Assembly (NCBI RefSeq): GCF_963678635.1
Contig: NC_087066.1
Location: forward strand, 64,238,282-64,302,281
Source: Symsagittifera roscoffensis
Taxonomy: Eukaryota; Xenacoelomorpha; Acoela; Convolutidae
Length of the DNA: 64,000 nt
Direction of reading: 5' to 3'
Within the stretch, counting starts at the first letter, position 1. Each line of letters starts with the position of its first letter. Positions 50,067 through 62,465 of the stretch are shown one piece after another. The position numbers were made by a program, and so were the translations under genes. The notes beneath the pieces are model-generated. The model was not told where the DNA came from and searched no databases. It saw only the letters and a list, made by a program, of their open reading frames with translations.

Positions 50067-53000
50067 CTATCTGTTCGGGATCCTGCCAATCTGTTCGTTT
50101 CCATCGTTCTTCTCCCTGGTGCCCTTTTCATTGACCTCACAAGCAGGATTCATCATTAGATAATCCCCTTCTTCCATATCTGCAGGTATACACCAGTCTT
50201 CTGTCGATGGATTGTGTGGCTTGATGTTCTCGTAGTGAGCGGCTCGGCCAGTACTCAGTCTATAAAAGCGTCCCTCCTGGTGCACCTTTGTAATCATGAA
50301 GGGTGCCATCCACTTCCTTAGGAGCTTTTTCGTCCCTTTCGGTGGTATAACGTTCTGAAATACCCATACGTAGTCTCCCACCGAGTAAGCCTTTGCACCT
50401 GCTGCTTTCTTGTCGAATCTTTTCCTCTGCCTTGCCTGTGCCTGCTGAGTATTTCGTCTACACAAATCGTTCAACTCCTGTTGGCGTCTGATAACATCCC
50501 TCACGTAGACCTGTGGGGACGTTTTCTTTCCCTCATACTCTGGGTAGAAGAAGGTTAAGGGTAAGGACTTTTCGTGTCCAGTTAGCATCTTGTGTGGACT
50601 GACTCCAGTGGTGGAGCGTTGCGTGCTGTTATATGCTCCCATCACCTGTGGAACGTATCTGTCCCAATCGGTCATGTACCTGGAACAATATACTCTCAGC
50701 ATCGACACTAACGTCCTATTCTGTCTTTCCACTAAGCCATTCGTCTGAGGGTGGTATGTCGTGGAGTGAGCCTGAGCGACCTGTGAGCGTCTCATAAGCT
50801 CTTTCGTAAGCTCTCCTACGAAAGCTGTTCCATTATCCGATTGAAACGTCATCGGACAACCATGTCTTGCTATCCACGTATTGATCAGGTGGTCGCATGT
50901 CTCTTCCGCCGAGGCAGTTATGCAGGGCACGGCCTCTGCATACTTCGTAAAATGATCTATCATGACCAACACCTGATTATAACCACTGTCTGTCATGCAT
51001 ATCTTCTGGTGATCTATCTGCACCACCTCGTTGAATTCAGACGACTCGATCGACTGTAAAGGAAATCGCAACTTCCTTGGATCTTTGACCTGCTGGCATG
51101 ACAGACATGCTGTTACCCACTTCTCGCATGCCTTTTTCATTCCAGGCCACTCAAAGCGCTTCAGGATCCTCTGATATACTTTGTCAATCCCCTGATGGCC
51201 CATATGATCATGTGACTTGAATAATAGTTCTGTCTGATAGAGTTGCGGTAACACTATCGCGTTATACTTGAATAGGACTCTGTCTTCCTCCCTTCTTTTG
51301 CAAGCCACAATCCCGTCCTTGTTCAAATATAACCTCCCTTCCTTCTGCATGAAGTATTGTCTCAGAATGCGATCCTCGAGGTCCCCTTTATCCGGAGAAC
51401 CATTCTCGATCCACCTTTTCAGGTTGCTTGTCATGCGATCACTTCTCTGCGCCCTTAGAAGGTCCGAGAGTCTGTATCTCGCCTTTAAGTACGTCTTCAT
51501 GACCCTCATCTGACTATTCAGCTCGTTGGGCTGGTGTGTGTCTTCTTCCATCTTAACGCACCAAATCTTCGCCAACGGCTGTGTTTCTTGTTTGAACGGC
51601 AGAAGATCAGTCCTGACTACCTCTTTCTGCGGCAACAGGCTTATCGAACGTTTCGATACCGCTATTGTCTCCAAGTCATCCGCTGCGTTGTCAAAGACTC
51701 TTTCGCTTGGTATAAGGTAGCGATCGCTGTCAGGATCCTGGTACACCTCTCTGTCCAGGTCCCTTGCCCGAGTTTCCACTAGTAGCGTGTGTATCGCTAG
51801 TTCTGACAGTTCTGATCCCGAGCTCGAGGTCTTGTCTGAATAGGTGTCCATTCCCGAGTTTCGGGAATCGTCATCCGTCGAAGAGGTTGTGCTGGAGACT
51901 GCACGCTCCTCCAGATCATGTCTGTGCCTTCTTCGCATCCATCTGAACTCCCCGGACAAAACCTTGTTCTCTAGGTCCTGTTTCTCATCAGGAATTCTCT
52001 CGTCTATCTCAGACTCCCCGGACAAATTTTCTTGTCCCGGGTGTTGATCTTGTGATCCCTGGTTCTTCTCATCATGCGTCTCCCCGGAAAAATATCTATG
52101 CAGCAGGTTTTGTTCTACCTTTTCACCTTCCTTATCCTGGTCCACAAAGGTGACGGTTTTCTTTCGCTTGCTGCCCCCCTGTTCTTTCTGTCCGTAAGAA
52201 GTACTGGTCAAAATCTCGTGGGGTATTGAGGATATTAGTTGCTGAGCTATTGTCCTACAATCCCTCTCATTCTCTTCGTGCTGTCGTCTGGACGGCATGA
52301 TCTTCACCTTCTCACTGACTGTTAGCGATGCCACTGTTGCTGTCCACTCGGGGTCGTCTCTGGTCACTTCTCTTTCTAACAATCCACCCAGCATCCGCAT
52401 CACTTGCGGCGTGATTTGCACCGTTCTATCCAATAATGAGAGGCTGTTTATGTTCATGCGAGAGAGTTCTTGCTGGACCAGATTTGAGCGCAGCAACAGA
52501 TCCAAGGAGACCGGGTCCTCCCTGGATAGGATCTTTATCTCGGCTGCTTTCTCTACAGATAACTCAGGATGCCCTGGAATTGGATTTCCAGACTTATCCA
52601 ACCATCTCGTTAAGGGAAGCGCTTCATAAGTTTCTTTGTCCAAAAACGAGAATCCCTCCTTTATTTCCGCCTGATTGGCTTGCTTCTGCTCCAATCTTTC
52701 ATAGAACTCAGTTTTCTTGCTGAGGCTGTCAGCATTCTGGTGTTTATCACGCATCCTATGTTCGATTATCATATGGTAGCCATCCAATCTTACTTTCCAT
52801 CTACCAATATAACTCTGATCCATCGAGTAGGTCTTCAACCAGGATAACGCTCTGTTGTCCACGCGTAACTTGAAGGGAGCGCTCCCCAAGTATGAACGGT
52901 ACTTTTCCACGAAGGTGACTACTGCAAACATTTCTGCCTTTGGTGCGCCGTATTTCATCTCTGTGTCACTCAAGACCTTGCTGCCGTATGCAATGGGACG

Positions 53001-53870
53001 GAGAACTGTTCTTCCGTTCCATTCTTGCTCTTGATGCAAGATTCCTGAGATAGCCACCACCGATGCGTCTGTGTCAAGAACATACATGCCCTTCTCTGTA
53101 GGCATGCCCAGAACTGGCGCTTCGCAAAGTTCCTGCTTAATGTTCTCGAAAGCAACCTGTGCCGCATCGTTCCATTCGAACTTTTTCCCCTTGTTGCGCA
53201 TCAGCTTCTGCATCGGATACACCTTGTCCGCATATCCTTTTACGAATTCCCGGTAGTAATTGGCAAACCCTAGGAAGCTCAGGAGCTGTGTGTCCGTTCT
53301 GGGAGCTTTCCATGTCAACACTGCCTCCACTGCTTTCGGGTCCGGCCTCACACCATGCCTATCCACCATTCTTCCCAGGTAATCTATCGAATCCCTAAGG
53401 ATTTCACATTTTGATGGTTTGCACTTCAATCTTCAATCCTGCTCTTTTCATGCATCGAAAGACCTCATCGAGCCTATCAATGTGGTCTTCCAGGGTCGGT
53501 GTCGCTATGACTACGTCATCCACGTAACACATCACGAGATTCCCGTACTTCTTGGTCACTCTCGTCAAAGCCTGAGCCATCAGTCTTTGAAAAGTGGCCG
53601 TTGCATTGCACAAGCCGAAGGGCATCCTCTTCCACTGGTACAATCCCAATTCGCACGCGAATCCGGTTTTCTCTCTGTCCTCCTTCCCCAGAATGCAGAA
53701 CCTAAGTCCAATGTGGTGAAGAACTTGGCATCACCAAGCTTAGATAGGCTCTCGTCTATTTGCGGTATCGGGTACGCATCTTTTATCGTTACCGCGTTCA
53801 AGTAACGAAAGTCGCAACAAAATCTAAGCTGCCCCGTTTCTTTAACGCCATTACTACCCCGCAAGCCCAT
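50067..53870 (-). pseudogene. pol: E2 pol: RT, RNase H, integrase (broken)
   Basis: Main segment 50067-53429 (1,120 aa) holds the RT thumb, RNase H (LDTDAS, HQNADSLSK), a spacer with two LSGES repeats and a third altered one (51947-52092), and an integrase with HHCC (HDHMGHQG...CLSCQ) and DD35E (VQIDHQ, QSDNG, LVERQN). The RT fingers and palm lie in 53580-53870 and 53404-53649 (YVDD present). Breaks relative to E1: a small deletion after GSAFW, a ~7-nt duplication (GATTGAA twice, about 53430), and a 1-nt deletion near 53850. The C-terminal end shifts frame at about 50090 with a deletion in the linker. Confidence 0.9.
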
Positions 53871-56333
53871 GGCGATTTCGAGGGTTCTATCATGTCAAAT
53901 TCAAGCAACATTTCTATTTCTGCTCGGCACGCTTCCGATTTGTGTGGCGTCATTCGCCTTGCGCCTTCCCTATGGGGAACGGCGCCCTCTTCTAGTTCGA
54001 TTTTGTGTTCGACGAAATTACAGCAACCGATATCCGCCTTATGTTTTGAAAATACATCTGCGTTCCGATTTAGGAGGTCCCGCAATTTTTCGAAATCTCC
54101 CTCGCCTATTTTCCCTTTTAAATGTTCTATCTCTGGCAAAACCGGTTTGTCAGATTCTAGTTCATATGACGAGGGGCATTCCGGAAAATTCGAGCAGCTT
54201 GATAAGCCGTCGTCCGTTTCAGATTTCATTGAAAACAATTTACGAATAGATTTTAATTCATTAATCCTCTTTAAAATTTTATCTTTATTGGCATGATAAG
54301 GACAGTTTTTCACACTATATTCCTTCAAGTTTTGTGTCTCCTCATAGTCGGTCCTCATCGGCAAAGCGTAGCCAAGCTTCTTTCCACGCTGGATTGAAAC
54401 CGTGGTGTCCAGTGTGTTCAACAACACACTGACACACAGTCGGTTTCGCGTTACCGAGAAGCTCCGGCCTAAAATCACCGAACTCTGACTATTTGGATTC
54501 GGTACTAAGCAAACCTGTTTACTATCACTTAACGAATTCAAATTTCTCATTCTAAAAATTGCTACCACAGCTTGTCCTGGTTGTAGTTTTACTTTTCTAT
54601 CCAAACAAATTGGTACCTTGTTTTCGTCTGTTATTATCCTATTAATTGGTCTCTTAACATAATTCCGGTCCGGGTTTCTAATCCGTATCAGACCGTTGTT
54701 CAAGTCAATTATCACGTCAAAATTCCTGACAAAATCTCTGCCCAAGATGAATTGGTCGGCGTCGTCCAAATTCTCTACCACCAGGAAGCTCATCCAAAGA
54801 TCCAGTCCTCCCATGTGGAGGACCGTTATTGGTGTTCTTCCGGCTACGTAAATAGCTCCTCGATTGGCGGCGGCCAGTCGGAGATTCGTTGGAATTAGAT
54901 CTTCCCGCGTGAAGCCCATTCTTTCCCAAGTTTTTATCGGCATCACACTCACTACCGCTCCTGTGACCAGAAGCCCTGTGACTCCGATTTTTGTTCCGTT
55001 GGTGTCGAGCAGATGTGCGGTCACATCTGCTTCATACCCAATGTGTACTGCGTCTTGTTCCATCATGGCGTCATGGCCTATCCTGCGGACTTTGAGTTCC
55101 TCTTCACCCAAATAGATTTGCCCCATTTGGTCATCATCTGTTGTTACATAAGTCCTGGTGTAGATACTGATTCCATCCACGTTCAGCATCACTTGATGCG
55201 TCCATGAAGTTTCTTCATGCGATGGCCACCCGTCGTTAGTAGTGCTCGCACGGCTCTCGACTCGGTGCGTGGCTCCACCTGCCTCAGATAATCCGCATAT
55301 CTGTCCAAATGCATCAAAGTGAACTCGGATGGTTCACTCAGATTTCTGATCACCTGATGTCCAGCCACTGAGATTATCGACTGTATCTTGCTTCCTTGCG
55401 GCACCATGCCGAACCTCTGACCGGAGATCACATTAAGTTTCATGCTCAAACTGCTTGGTGCTTTAGTTTCTTCGAACTCCGTCGCTTCGAAGGTATTCAG
55501 TTGCTCCTGAAATTTCTCATTCTCCAGTTCAAGTCTCACTTTTTGTTCGATCTCTTTCGTCACCAGTTCCTGCTGCACCCTATTTAGAGCATCCCTCGCG
55601 GCTGCCCTATAATCGATCTTGAAGTCATCAGCCGCAGTAGCTGGTTCCGGTTCACGTGTCTCCTCTGTTACCGCTTGCATTTTCTTTGCCGCCAGCTCTT
55701 AAGGTTTATCCTTTCTGCGTGCCTCTGCTTCACTCAAAAGTCGAGCCTTGCTGGCTTTCACTCCTGACAAAGCTTCTTCATGTCTTGGATGCTTGATGTC
55801 TGCCACTGCATCCCAGAATTGCGGACAATCTGATTTAAAATGACCTTCCAAGTTGCAAAAGAAACACCTCGGGCCAAATTTTGCAATTACTCCTCTCATG
55901 AAATCCTCATGGTCCAATTCTGACGCATCTTCGTCCTGAGGCTAAAGCCTATTGCTTTCATGCCTTGTTTGTAAGCTGGGCATGCTGACACATGATGGTC
56001 CGTTGAACTGCAATTGGCACAAGAGCGTCTCTTGTCCATATCATCCCTCGGTTTGTACCAATTGTTCCCTTGGTTTGCTGGTCCGTTGTTAAAATTGCCA
56101 TAATTGTTCTTGTAGTATCCAGATCTCTAAGGAGGTTTCAACAAAAGATACTCTTTTGACTTGAGCCTCAACTCCTCTGGTGTTGGCGCATTGGTTGATA
56201 GTGGTGTGTAATGCGTTACTAGCATCGTTCGAAGTTCATCATTCTTCACCCCATCGATGAATTTTGAGGCTACGGCCAGGTTCATCCTTCTGTTTGACTC
56301 ATCCGGTTGGCTGCGTCTTCTCAGCATTTCCAA
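53798..56333 (-). pseudogene. E2 Gag nucleocapsid, protease and start of RT (broken)
   Basis: Segments 56127-56333, 55699-55917, 55189-55680 and 53798-55192. The second CCHC knuckle (CFFCNLEGHFKSDC) is intact, and the first is visible near 55975-56030 outside an open frame. The retropepsin has lost its catalytic residue: the motif reads LLVTGA instead of LLDTGA (codon 54965-54967, GAC to GTC), while ILGRDFV is retained. Stops: TAG at 56127, TAA at 55699. A frameshift lies between the knuckles and another near 55190. Confidence 0.85.
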
Positions 56334-56345
56334 GTCATCGAGAAA

Positions 56346-58420
56346 CTAGTCTATCGTTTCATCTTCTCGTTGCCTCCGTTTCTCGAAGCGCATCAACGCT
56401 TGGTGCCCCTGCACCCCTGATCCGAAACGGTTTAACAAGATCTCGAAGATTTTCTCAGCTGTGTCACGCTGATATTGCTTCTTGACCATGACATAGTTCA
56501 GGGCTGTCCCTTCCAAGTTGCTGGTGAGCGCACTGCATTCCTGTCTCTCCGACAAGTCCTCTTCCTCGAAATGCAGCTTCATTACCTCTATCCAGGTATC
56601 AATACAGCCATCAGATTCGTCTTTATAGCATCTTCGTTTCTTAAAGACTCTTCTGGACTTCTCACTGCGTTCATTGGTTCTGGATAACCTTGTAAGGAAT
56701 GTCTCCAAGGACCTGTTTAGGGGTTCAAATGCTGTGGCCATTGCCGTAGCATCCCTTGAGTGTCCCGCCTGAGTGTCCTCACACCTTTTCAAAGGCTCTT
56801 TATGCGGTGCATCAATGCAATCCGAATCGCCGTGAGTGTTTCCCGCTTGGCCCACATGACTCCTCCCCGGGCTCGCATGCCCCCTGTTACCGGAATCACT
56901 TCTCCCAGTCGCATGTGTGCCTCGCGTTGGTCGTTCATTAGAGGTCTGTCTGTTCCCCGTTGAACTTGCTCTACTGTTCGGGCCCCATGTTCCATTACCC
57001 CTTGTGGCATAGCCCGATGAACTGCCCCTGCCTCTAGTGGATCCATACGTCTTCCTCTTTTGATTTTCATTGAGTTCACCCTCGGTTCCCTGCTGAGACC
57101 TCCCGAGTTCGGTTCTCCTTCTTTTGGTCCACTCTTGCTTTTTAGTAGCCCGTCCAACCTATCCATGATAGCCTGAGTTCGCCTCTCCATCATCGCGTCT
57201 ATCTTTGTGTCAAGAGTCCCAAGAGACTGCTCTTGCTGAATTCTTAACTTCTCCATGTCGTCTCTTAAGCGTAACTCTCGCTGTTCCGCCTCTCTTGTCA
57301 TTCGCAACAAGTTTTTCGCCATATGCTCGTCCGTTCTTTCTTTCAAGCGTTTTTCGCTCCTGCCAACTATTTGTCTATTGCGGTTTATTTCTTCCCGCAG
57401 ACTTTCTCTTTCAATGTGAACTGCTCTTTCTAGTTCACTCATTCTTATGGACATCTGTTCATTTTGTTCTCCTAAACTGTCCACTATGTTGTTTAAGGCT
57501 TCCTCTAGTGCTGCCCCGTTATCCACGAGTGGCGTCACTAGTGGTGGTGTAACCCTGTCGGTCCCAGGTAGCTTCGTGCTGGTCGAGATCCGGGCCTTTA
57601 CTCTCTGCCTCGACGTCCTTTCATTATCCACCTCAGGATTCGCCAATGCGTTGCCTAGCCCTCTTCTTCTACTCTCTCCAGTTTGCGGCTCTGAATTTGT
57701 CATAATCGCGAAGCCTCTCGACTGGCCCGGTGTGTTTGCCTCTTTGCTTATCGTTGTCACCACACCAAATTTGTCCATGGTTCCAGTCTCTCTTCCGACG
57801 TATGCCTCATTCTCCTGGGTCGAACTATTGAGGCTGACTTGAGACCCAAAGTCCCCTTGCTCTTCTTCGTCCTCTTCCTCCTGGGATTCACCTTCATTTC
57901 CTGCGCCTCCTCCCATGGTGAATGGGACGATGTTTCCTAAGGTGTTCCTCATTCTTTCTGAGAACGATGATGACGTTGTTTGTTTCTCAGTTCCGCCTGC
58001 CATCATAGTGTTGTCTGTTGGAGATCTTCTAGTTGCAGCTATTTCAGTTGAGATGTCGGACAGTTCCGACATCTCCTCTCGATCCAATGTCCCGGTGGAA
58101 GTGGCAAAATCTTGGCCCTGTTCTACCGGAGTAGATTCACTCGCCAGCCTTCTGCCTCTCCCTTCCAGTCCATTTACTTCCTGGTTGTCGTTCATGGCAT
58201 GGTCCGTATTGACCTCCACTTCTAACAGTTCTTTTCGCTCTTCTGAGGTCTTCTGACTCCTTGTTTCAACCATTCTGCCTGAAACCGTCTCCCCTTTGTC
58301 GGTCCGAGATCGTTTGATCCAATCCACAAAAGGATCGGTCATCGTTTTTATTTGCTTTTCAGGTATGAATTTCCTAGAGCTATTACCTCGTTTCGGTATC
58401 CTTGACTTGTCTAGACTCAT
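56346..58420 (-). pseudogene. gag: E2 Gag, N-terminal and capsid part
   Basis: 56789-58420 (543 aa from MSLDKSRIPK; A at -3) contains a basic start, an acidic centre and a coiled coil (MSIRMSELERAVHIERESL). After a frameshift (56789-56855) it continues in 56346-56855 with the capsid signature CIDTWIEVMKLHFEEEDL and LLNRFGSGVQGH. It stops at TAG 56346, at a Lys codon of E1. The amber that ends E1 gag is absent here (CAA). Confidence 0.85.
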
Positions 58421-58837
58421 TCTCTATTTGTCACTTTATAATGCCTATGCACCTAATTTGATTGCTAGTGACCTTATAGTTTTGTTACCAATAATAATGA
58501 CACAACACAATAAATTTCACAAGATTCTATTAAATAGTGACCACGAATCCCTGTATGTTATCAGAGTACAGTTTGTATAAAATTTATTCACATTAACCGA
58601 TTATCGGTCGTAAGATTTGAAAACTAGCACAATATGATGTTATCAGTCAATTTAAAAGATAGTGTACTCACTACCCAGTCAAGCACAGTTTACGTTGATT
58701 TAAAGTCAAAAACAAAAAATATATATAATGACAGAATATTAATGCCTCTATGAAAAAAAACGTATATGTAGTGTACTTTTAGTCTGTCACAGTACAATAG
58801 TCGAACTTGTTTTTTAAAGAAAAAGCTTTCCCTGCTC

Positions 58838-58971
58838 GGTGCTGCACCAAACAGACAAAACTTTGAAGGCAGTAATTTTCTCAAGTGGGCGTCTATTGCA
58901 GCCACCGAGTACTGTGTTACCTATCTGCCTTCGGGCTGCCCGAGCTAGACCTACTAAAATCCTCAGGGCAG
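58838..58971 (-). ncRNA. Three-domain structured RNA motif (E2)
   Basis: Domain 1: CTGCCC/GGGCAG stem (58966-58971, 58936-58941). Domain 2: closing stem GAAGGCAG/CTGCCTTC (58925-58932, 58865-58872) around CTCGGTGG...CCACTTGAG. Domain 3: GGTG-CAG-CACC hairpin (58838-58848). All three stems differ in sequence from both E1 copies but keep pairing. The internal CUCGGUGG / CCACUUGAG core is conserved. Confidence 0.65.
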
Positions 58972-59204
58972 TCACTTTTCACAAAAACGTAATAAGTTAC
59001 AATCCACACCAATGAATCACGCTCTTTTTAGTTTAGACTTAGTGTCGCGAATACCCGAGTTCGGACCTGTTTTGTTTTGGTCTGGTTCTTATTGAAAGGC
59101 AAGTTACCAGTGCAGTCACTGATTCCTAGCATGTCTGCTAATAACCTAATACCTCTCACTTTAGTCTTTCTTTCGTCTACCTAAGTCCTTTAATAAAATA
59201 ATAC

Positions 59205-59585
59205 CCCTCCGGATTGGCACAAATAGGACCCTTCCGGACTAACCAAATCTAGACCCCTCCGGATTGGGACCCCTCTGAGTTAGTTAATATAAGACCCCTC
59301 CGGATTTGGACCCCTCCGAATTAGCAACTATAAGAACCCTCCGGATTTGGACCCCTCCCTCCGAATTAGCAACTATAAGACCCCTCCGGATTCGGACCCC
59401 TCCTAATTTGAAAAAAAAAATTTTGACCCCTCCGGATTGGGAGCCCTCCGGTTTTGTAAAAGTAGCTTTTCTGAGATTTCCTTCTTTCAACCTATACCCC
59501 TCTGGATACGTTCTCCTATGCAATTTTGCTTTTTCAATTAACTAGGAAGGGTATGTACTACTTTCCTAGACCCTTCCGGATTGAA
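59205..59585 (-). repeat. ACCCCTCCGGA motif array in the E2 leader
   Basis: About a dozen copies of ACCC(C/T)TCCGGATT on plus. They include a ~45-bp tandem unit repeated nearly three times at 59290-59405 (GACCCCTCCGGATTTGGACC, then CCTCCGAATTAGCAACTATA). Orientation is opposite to the E1 array at the corresponding place. Confidence 0.85.
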
Positions 59586-61424
59586 GTTGAGCCTCTTATT
59601 TGACAATTCACACTAACGGTGAAGGGTCTTATTGCTCGCCTAACTTCGGCTCGATTAAGGTTTTTCTGTGCCTTTAGCCTTCCCCTTTCGTCTAGAACGG
59701 CCTAAAGTTACTTTATTCAACCCCTCTTACCTTTTGGTAGGGGTATAAGGGCTTTTCTAAAAGAAATTTATAAAACGTGAAGGGGCTACCCTCCCAAATT
59801 GGTGAATTTGCTAAAAACAACCTCAAAAATTTTCACGCTTACTTTTCCGAAAAACTTTTGTCCCTATCAGTAAGCTCGGCTAATTTCTGATCTATTGGTA
59901 CCAAAATCAACTCGATATGCCTAGTAGTTCCAAAGTTATTAACCAAAACGTCTTTTTCTAAAGTCAAGAAATTTCTCTCTTATAGGTTCCGCCTAACTTT
60001 TTCCGCAAATCTGGTCCTTTCGACCTAAAAATTATTGATCCGAGCTCAGAAGGCCTATACTCTTCTAGTTCAATGCAAAAGACCCGATCTAAAACGCTTT
60101 AGTTGAAAAAATTTGCAAAAAACTATGCTACCTGTACCCCTCCGGATTGATGAATCCACCAAATCAAACACGTTAAGTTCGATTTCTCTGCAACCCGGAA
60201 GGCTTTCGGGTAGCGGGTTTTAAAAGTTGTAGATTCACTAGTGGACGTTGTCCGAACAACTATTTTTACTGTTATAACTCAAAAATTTCAAAAAATTTTC
60301 TGAATTTTTAGTGTTTCTGTTTTTCAAAAATCACGAAAATTCGGTTTTTGGTTCCAAAATAGTTCCAACCACTTCCAAACCAAACTTAACCGATTCTATC
60401 TATTATGGTAGTGCAGTTACGATGTAACACACTACTTTAGCGCTTTTTTCCGTTTCAAAAAATATCGATATCTCAAAAATCGCGACTTGTGGGGGGATCA
60501 AAATATCGCTATTTTGACCCTAAAAACCGGTCTGCTTTCTGTGTTTTTCACTGAAAAACGGTATAAGAGTATTAATATAGGGTATATTAGTAATAATATT
60601 AGTTATACTACACCCCTCCGGGTTTGTTTAATATCCGAATTAAGGTGCTTAACTCGGATATTCGCAGTTCGGTGAAGGGTCACTACAGTGCAGCACTGTC
60701 GAGCCCCCCACAGATTACTATCTTAATTTCTGTACCAAAAGGGATACAAAACTTGTTAACGATACCCAACAGTCGATTGTTGTTGTCGTTGAGCCCCTTC
60801 TTGTTGCTCCTTGTACTGCTTGCCGGATCAGTCTTCTCCCAAGACCCTTCCGAATTGAGCGCAAATCAGCTGACCCTTCCGGATTGAGCGCAATTTATCA
60901 TTAACGTGCTTAAATGCTCAAATAACCCTACAGTACAAGCCTCACAAACGGGCTACAAAACTGATCGTAACAATCCTGACTGATATAAATGCCTGTAACA
61001 ACAATATATCTATCAACAACAAACGGGGGGGTCGGATCACATCTTGTCTGGGGGGATGATTTCTACTGATTTTTTTACTTTTCTACTGTTTTTGGTTTTT
61101 TCGGTTATTTTTTATGTTTTTTGTTTTTCTTGGGTACAATACTACTTTTTGTTTGGTTTTATATATATCTTTATGTGTTTTTGAAATCACAAACCTCTCA
61201 GGGAACGAGGGAATGGCCGATCCCCCCACCCTTCCTGATTCGTGAACTTTCGGTCTTAACTAAGTTAAAAAGCTATTCACGGTAATCCGGCCGGAAGGCT
61301 TCCGCGTTCCGATCTACCCTTCCGCCCCGGCGGTTTAGGCCTATTAAGGGCGTTAATGTGAGCATCTGCTCGGCGCGGAGTGCTCGTTAACGGTTCTGCC
61401 GGCCATGATGTTAAAAAAGAATAA

Positions 61425-61439
61425 CACCCAGGAGCGCCA
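61425..61439 (-). other. E2 primer-binding site
   Basis: Sense TGGCGCTCCTGGGTG, identical to E1, also 12 nt inside the LTR (spacer 61440-61451). Confidence 0.75.
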
Positions 61440-61451
61440 TAAAAACATGTA

Positions 61452-62378
61452 TGTAACATTCGCCCGGAAGATACATATCGACGGAAAATAAAACTAAGTC
61501 CTAAGACGACTGGCTAACGTCTAAACAGAGCTTTTTATGCTTTTCACCGTCTCTACCAATCTAGTACTTTTCGGTGGTCTTTTCTAACATCGGGTCGACA
61601 AAAACGTTACTGCTTTCGGCTTCGGTCAAAACACTCAAATTAACTAGATTACATGCAGAAATAGTGAGCTCATGGCTGGGTCTTAGTATCCCCAGACCAC
61701 GAGGTCATTCTTAAAAACAGGGTTACTACTATTTACTATATTACTATTGTTTTTGTTCAGTAGATAAAAATCATCATCTCCATCGAAGATGGATCAACCC
61801 TTTCCCCCAACTCCTAGCTTCTCATCCTTATCAAAATGAATCTAGTTGTTAATTAAATTCAACTCAGGACATGACAGGAAGCTAAGAGTTTATATAAAAG
61901 CATAAAAGTTTCAGTCCTGAAACCCTTCCGGATTCTTGAATCCACTGAATCAAGCACGTTAAACTTGACTTTTCCGTATTCCGGAAGGCTGTCTTCCACC
62001 CTTCACCGTTGTTCGCAACGTCCTTGCAACTATTGTAGCGACACAATAGTTGCAACTCGAAACGTTCTCTGTCAACTCCTTGATTTGTTGTCGTTTCTTG
62101 ACCACAATTTCCGTTCTTCTCGCAATCGCTACTAATATTGTTCTGTTTCCTTTAAGCTTTTCTGCCAAAATGGCCGTTTCTGACGTTTCTCAGAAATGTT
62201 ACGTCATCACTTCGAAAATTTAAAATTTTAAAATACGGGAATATCCTGACCTTCACCGTTCTGCTAATCATCCGAATAACGTCGTTAATCCTTCAAAATC
62301 ATTAACTCGGAAGGTTCACTGCTAAAATTTCGAAATCTGCAGAGAATGCATTTTGGCACATTCTGGTCGAATGTCACA
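61452..62378 (-). repeat. E2 5' LTR (927 bp)
   Basis: Same length as 37863-38789 with about 27 substitutions by eye. A module at 61922-61988 (ACCCTTCCGG...CCGGAAGG) is shared with the leader at 60136-60202. Confidence 0.97.
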
Positions 62379-62413
62379 AAATGCAATGAATCACGCATTT
62401 TGAATGAATCACG
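62379..62413. other. 35-bp filler between the E2 LTR and the target duplication
   Basis: AT-rich sequence containing GAATCACGC twice (with one copy continuing into the duplication). The same GAATCACGC lies beside the PPT hairpin at the other end of E2 (about 38823-38831). It looks like a non-templated or element-derived insertion at the integration junction. Confidence 0.6.
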
Positions 62414-62465
62414 CAGAAAATTGGTCGTCGCGGGTTGCATCGCAAGCCGTTGGAAAAATCATTAG
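62414..62465. repeat. 52-bp target duplication of E2, right copy
   Basis: Identical by eye to 37811-37862. The host frame continues from it. Confidence 0.9.

Larger units (their letters stand above)
58421..61424 (-). other. E2 structured 5' leader (about 3 kb)
   Basis: Non-coding. It contains the three-domain RNA motif (58838-58971), an ACCCCTCCGGA array (59205-59585), a block homologous to E1's leader (59820-60125), stem-loop modules (60136-60202, 60612-60680, 60873-60930, 61228-61298) and a T-rich plus/A-rich sense tract (61060-61190). The total length and order parallel E1. Confidence 0.7.
37863..62378 (-). mobile_element. E2: giant Ty3/gypsy-type LTR retrotransposon, 24.5 kb, decayed
   Basis: Two 927-bp LTRs (37863-38789 and 61452-62378) with about 27 mismatches by eye (about 3%), so it is an older insertion than E1. 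The gene order is as in E1. Coding regions carry many stops and indels. The insertion has a 52-bp flanking duplication and 35 bp of filler at the right side (62379-62413). It is a distinct family from E1: LTRs share only blocks (for example TGTAACATTCGCCC) and proteins are moderately diverged. Confidence 0.95.
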
